Assembly: GCA_937906165.1 (NCBI GenBank)
Contig: CALCYA010000136.1
Coordinates: forward strand, 1-16,919
Direction of reading: 5' to 3'
Source of the DNA: an uncultured Bacteroidales bacterium
GTDB lineage: Bacteria; Bacteroidota; Bacteroidia; Bacteroidales; Bacteroidaceae
DNA: 16,919 nt
The notes under the pieces were generated by a model. It was not told where the DNA came from. It was given only the letters and a program-made list of their open reading frames with translations, and made no database searches. Within the stretch, counting starts at the first letter, position 1, and each line of letters begins with the position of its first letter. The position numbers and the translations under genes were made by a program. This document shows, piece after piece, positions 15,724 to 16,919 of the stretch.

Positions 15724-15919
15724 TGTTTAATGTTAAATGTTTAGCGTAAAAAGCTGCTCCCCTTGTTTGTAATCAAGGTGGAGCTCCGCGAAGCGGTGAG
15801 GGGCTAAAATTATTTTAAAAAGGTGTAATGTTGAACGTTATATTTGAAAACAGAATCCAGATATAGTTAAATACATCCGAATCCTGTTTTCTCATTTACA
15901 CAATATTTTGGACACTGCC
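15724..15919. repeat. Long direct repeat, right copy (196 bp)
   Basis: This is the second copy of 13454-13649 in the same orientation, offset by 2,270 bp, with differences at 15743 and 15749 only. It starts 7 bp after the hipA stop and ends in ggacactgcc, after which the sequence is unrelated to that following the left copy. Its early hairpin (gctccccttg / caaggtggagc) may act on the hipA transcript 3' end, though no T-run follows. Confidence 0.9.
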
Positions 15920-16187
15920 GATTTTCTGCACTTGCTGTGAAAAATATATAATATCTCTAGAATAATCTAACGAATGAGAGGAAATAATGATGGCGGCACT
16001 GGTGCTCAATGACTTATGAGGACTTTTGATGAAAGCTTCGCCGATGCAAAAGTGCAAGGAAATGAAAGGTAATGAGGGCGGACGGTCGCCAAATCATTAC
16101 CCAATAACAGGGTGGGTTTATAGGTCGTTGGAGTCTATTTCTACTCTCTGCCGTATTCTGCATAACAGTGTACAACTCGCTGATAAC
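15920..16187. other. Non-coding region upstream of integrase, with hairpins
   Basis: No gene is seen. A hairpin is formed by gtaatga 16069-16075 with tcattac 16094-16100 and ggcg 16077-16080 with cgcc 16087-16090, followed by accc 16099-16102 with a nearby gggt. Regions just upstream of Bacteroidetes integrases often contain the attachment site and arm-binding sites, so this is a plausible location for an element end. No core site could be assigned. Confidence 0.4.
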
Positions 16188-16195
16188 TAATTTTG
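16188..16195 (+). promoter_or_regulatory. Candidate promoter -7 box for the integrase gene
   Basis: TAATTTTG is an exact TAnnTTTG match 20 bp before the integrase ATG, predicting a very short leader. No clear -33 TTTG is present, so the assignment is tentative. Confidence 0.4.
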
Positions 16196-16215
16196 TAACC
16201 AAAAAGAATTGGATT

Positions 16216-16919
16216 ATGCGAAGTACATTTAAGGTGCTGTTCTACGTGAACGGAAGCAAGGAGAAAAACGGTATTGTTCCCATTATGGGACGAGTAACAA
16301 TCAACGGTTCTGTGGCTCAATTCAGTTGTAAGCTGACCATCACAAAAACGATGTGGGATGCCAAAGGCAATCGAGCAAAAGGTAAGAGCAAGGAGGCACG
16401 AGACATCAATTTGGCTTTGGATAACATCAAGGCTCAAATCATCAAGCATTATCAACGCATCTCGGATAGAGAAGCCTATGTTACTGCCGAAATGGTACGC
16501 AATGCTTATCAGGGCATTGGAACGGAATACGAAACATTGCTTGGTGCATTTGATAAGGACAACGAGAGTTTCAAGAAGCGTATCGGCATAGACCGTGCAG
16601 CAAGTTCCTACAAGGTGCGTGTAAGGTCACGAAATCATTTGGCTGCATTCATCAAGAAGTGCTACAAGCGCAGTGATATTTCTATGCTTGAACTTACTCC
16701 CGACTTCATCAAGGAGTATGAAATCTATCTCTCTACCGATGCAGGTTTGCATAATGGTAGTGTATGGTCACATTGTATGTGGCTGAAAACAATCGTTTCA
16801 AAAGCACATTATAATGGACTGACACCAAGAAATCCATTCGCTCAATATCGAGTAAATCAGAATATCAAGGAGCGACAATATCTTACAGAAGATGAAATCA
16901 AGGCTGTAATGACACACGA
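16216..16919 (+). CDS. Tyrosine recombinase / integrase, 3' end outside the window
   Basis: An open frame from ATG 16216 (MRSTFKVLFYVNGSKEKNG) runs without a stop to the window edge, giving 234 residues of a protein that is normally about 400. It follows the layout of Bacteroidetes tyrosine recombinases of conjugative and mobilisable elements. The N-terminal arm-binding-like domain covers about 1-95 (IVPIMGRVTINGSVAQFSCKLTITKTMWDAKGNRAKGKS). A helical SAM-like core-binding domain covers about 105-210 (LAAFIKKCYKRSDISMLELTPDFIKEYEIYLSTDAG...). The beginning of the catalytic domain (around KERQYLTEDEIKAVMTH) lies at the very end. The catalytic R, H, R and Y residues are beyond the window, so activity cannot be judged. 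It is transcribed away from hipBA, suggesting that the rest of an integrated element lies to the right. Confidence 0.85.
   Translation, partial: MRSTFKVLFYVNGSKEKNGIVPIMGRVTINGSVAQFSCKLTITKTMWDAKGNRAKGKSKEARDINLALDNIKAQIIKHYQRISDREAYVTAEMVRNAYQGIGTEYETLLGAFDKDNESFKKRIGIDRAASSYKVRVRSRNHLAAFIKKCYKRSDISMLELTPDFIKEYEIYLSTDAGLHNGSVWSHCMWLKTIVSKAHYNGLTPRNPFAQYRVNQNIKERQYLTEDEIKAVMTH

Overview
The window looks like a chromosome segment of a Bacteroidales bacterium, most likely Prevotella or a close relative. The evidence is a Bacteroidetes-type V-ATPase operon containing a DUF2764 gene, a GT3-type glycogen synthase next to a GT35 alpha-glucan phosphorylase with a DUF3417 N-terminus, no Shine-Dalgarno sequences ahead of the genes, several exact matches to the Bacteroidetes -7 promoter box (TAnnTTTG), and gene gaps full of palindromic repeats. 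All credible genes are on the + strand.

Region 1 (about 1-543) is non-coding and carries an 89-nt near-perfect hairpin and a possible promoter. Region 2 (544-8194) is a V/A-type ATPase operon in the order atpE, DUF2764, atpA, atpB, atpD, atpI, atpK, closed by a strong terminator at 8216-8247. It has no recognisable subunit C, F or G gene. The DUF2764 gene lies where archaeal operons carry C and F. The membrane ring subunit AtpK has all the residues that bind Na+ in the Enterococcus hirae enzyme. A 190-bp MITE-like element with 17-bp terminal inverted repeats sits between the DUF2764 gene and atpA and ends 11 bp before the atpA start.

Region 3 (8248-13256) holds glycogen metabolism: a promoter, glycogen synthase (8758-10416) and alpha-glucan phosphorylase (10640-13204, ending in a strong terminator). 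The gaps before each gene are filled with inverted repeats of the GTCATTTCGA...GAGATCTC type. Synthase extends glycogen and phosphorylase releases it as glucose-1-phosphate.

Region 4 (13257-16919) is accessory DNA. A stretch rich in repeats leads to a hipB-hipA toxin-antitoxin pair with its own promoter and a perfect 13-bp inverted-repeat operator. A direct repeat of about 196 bp (170 bp of it identical, copies 2,270 bp apart) flanks the pair: one copy lies upstream of a tandem repeat array and the other starts 7 bp after the hipA stop codon. About 300 bp further on, a tyrosine recombinase gene begins and runs off the window, so an integrated element probably continues to the right. The hipBA cassette between long direct repeats beside an integrase is the most unusual structure here, followed by the reduced V-ATPase gene set and the MITE inside its operon.
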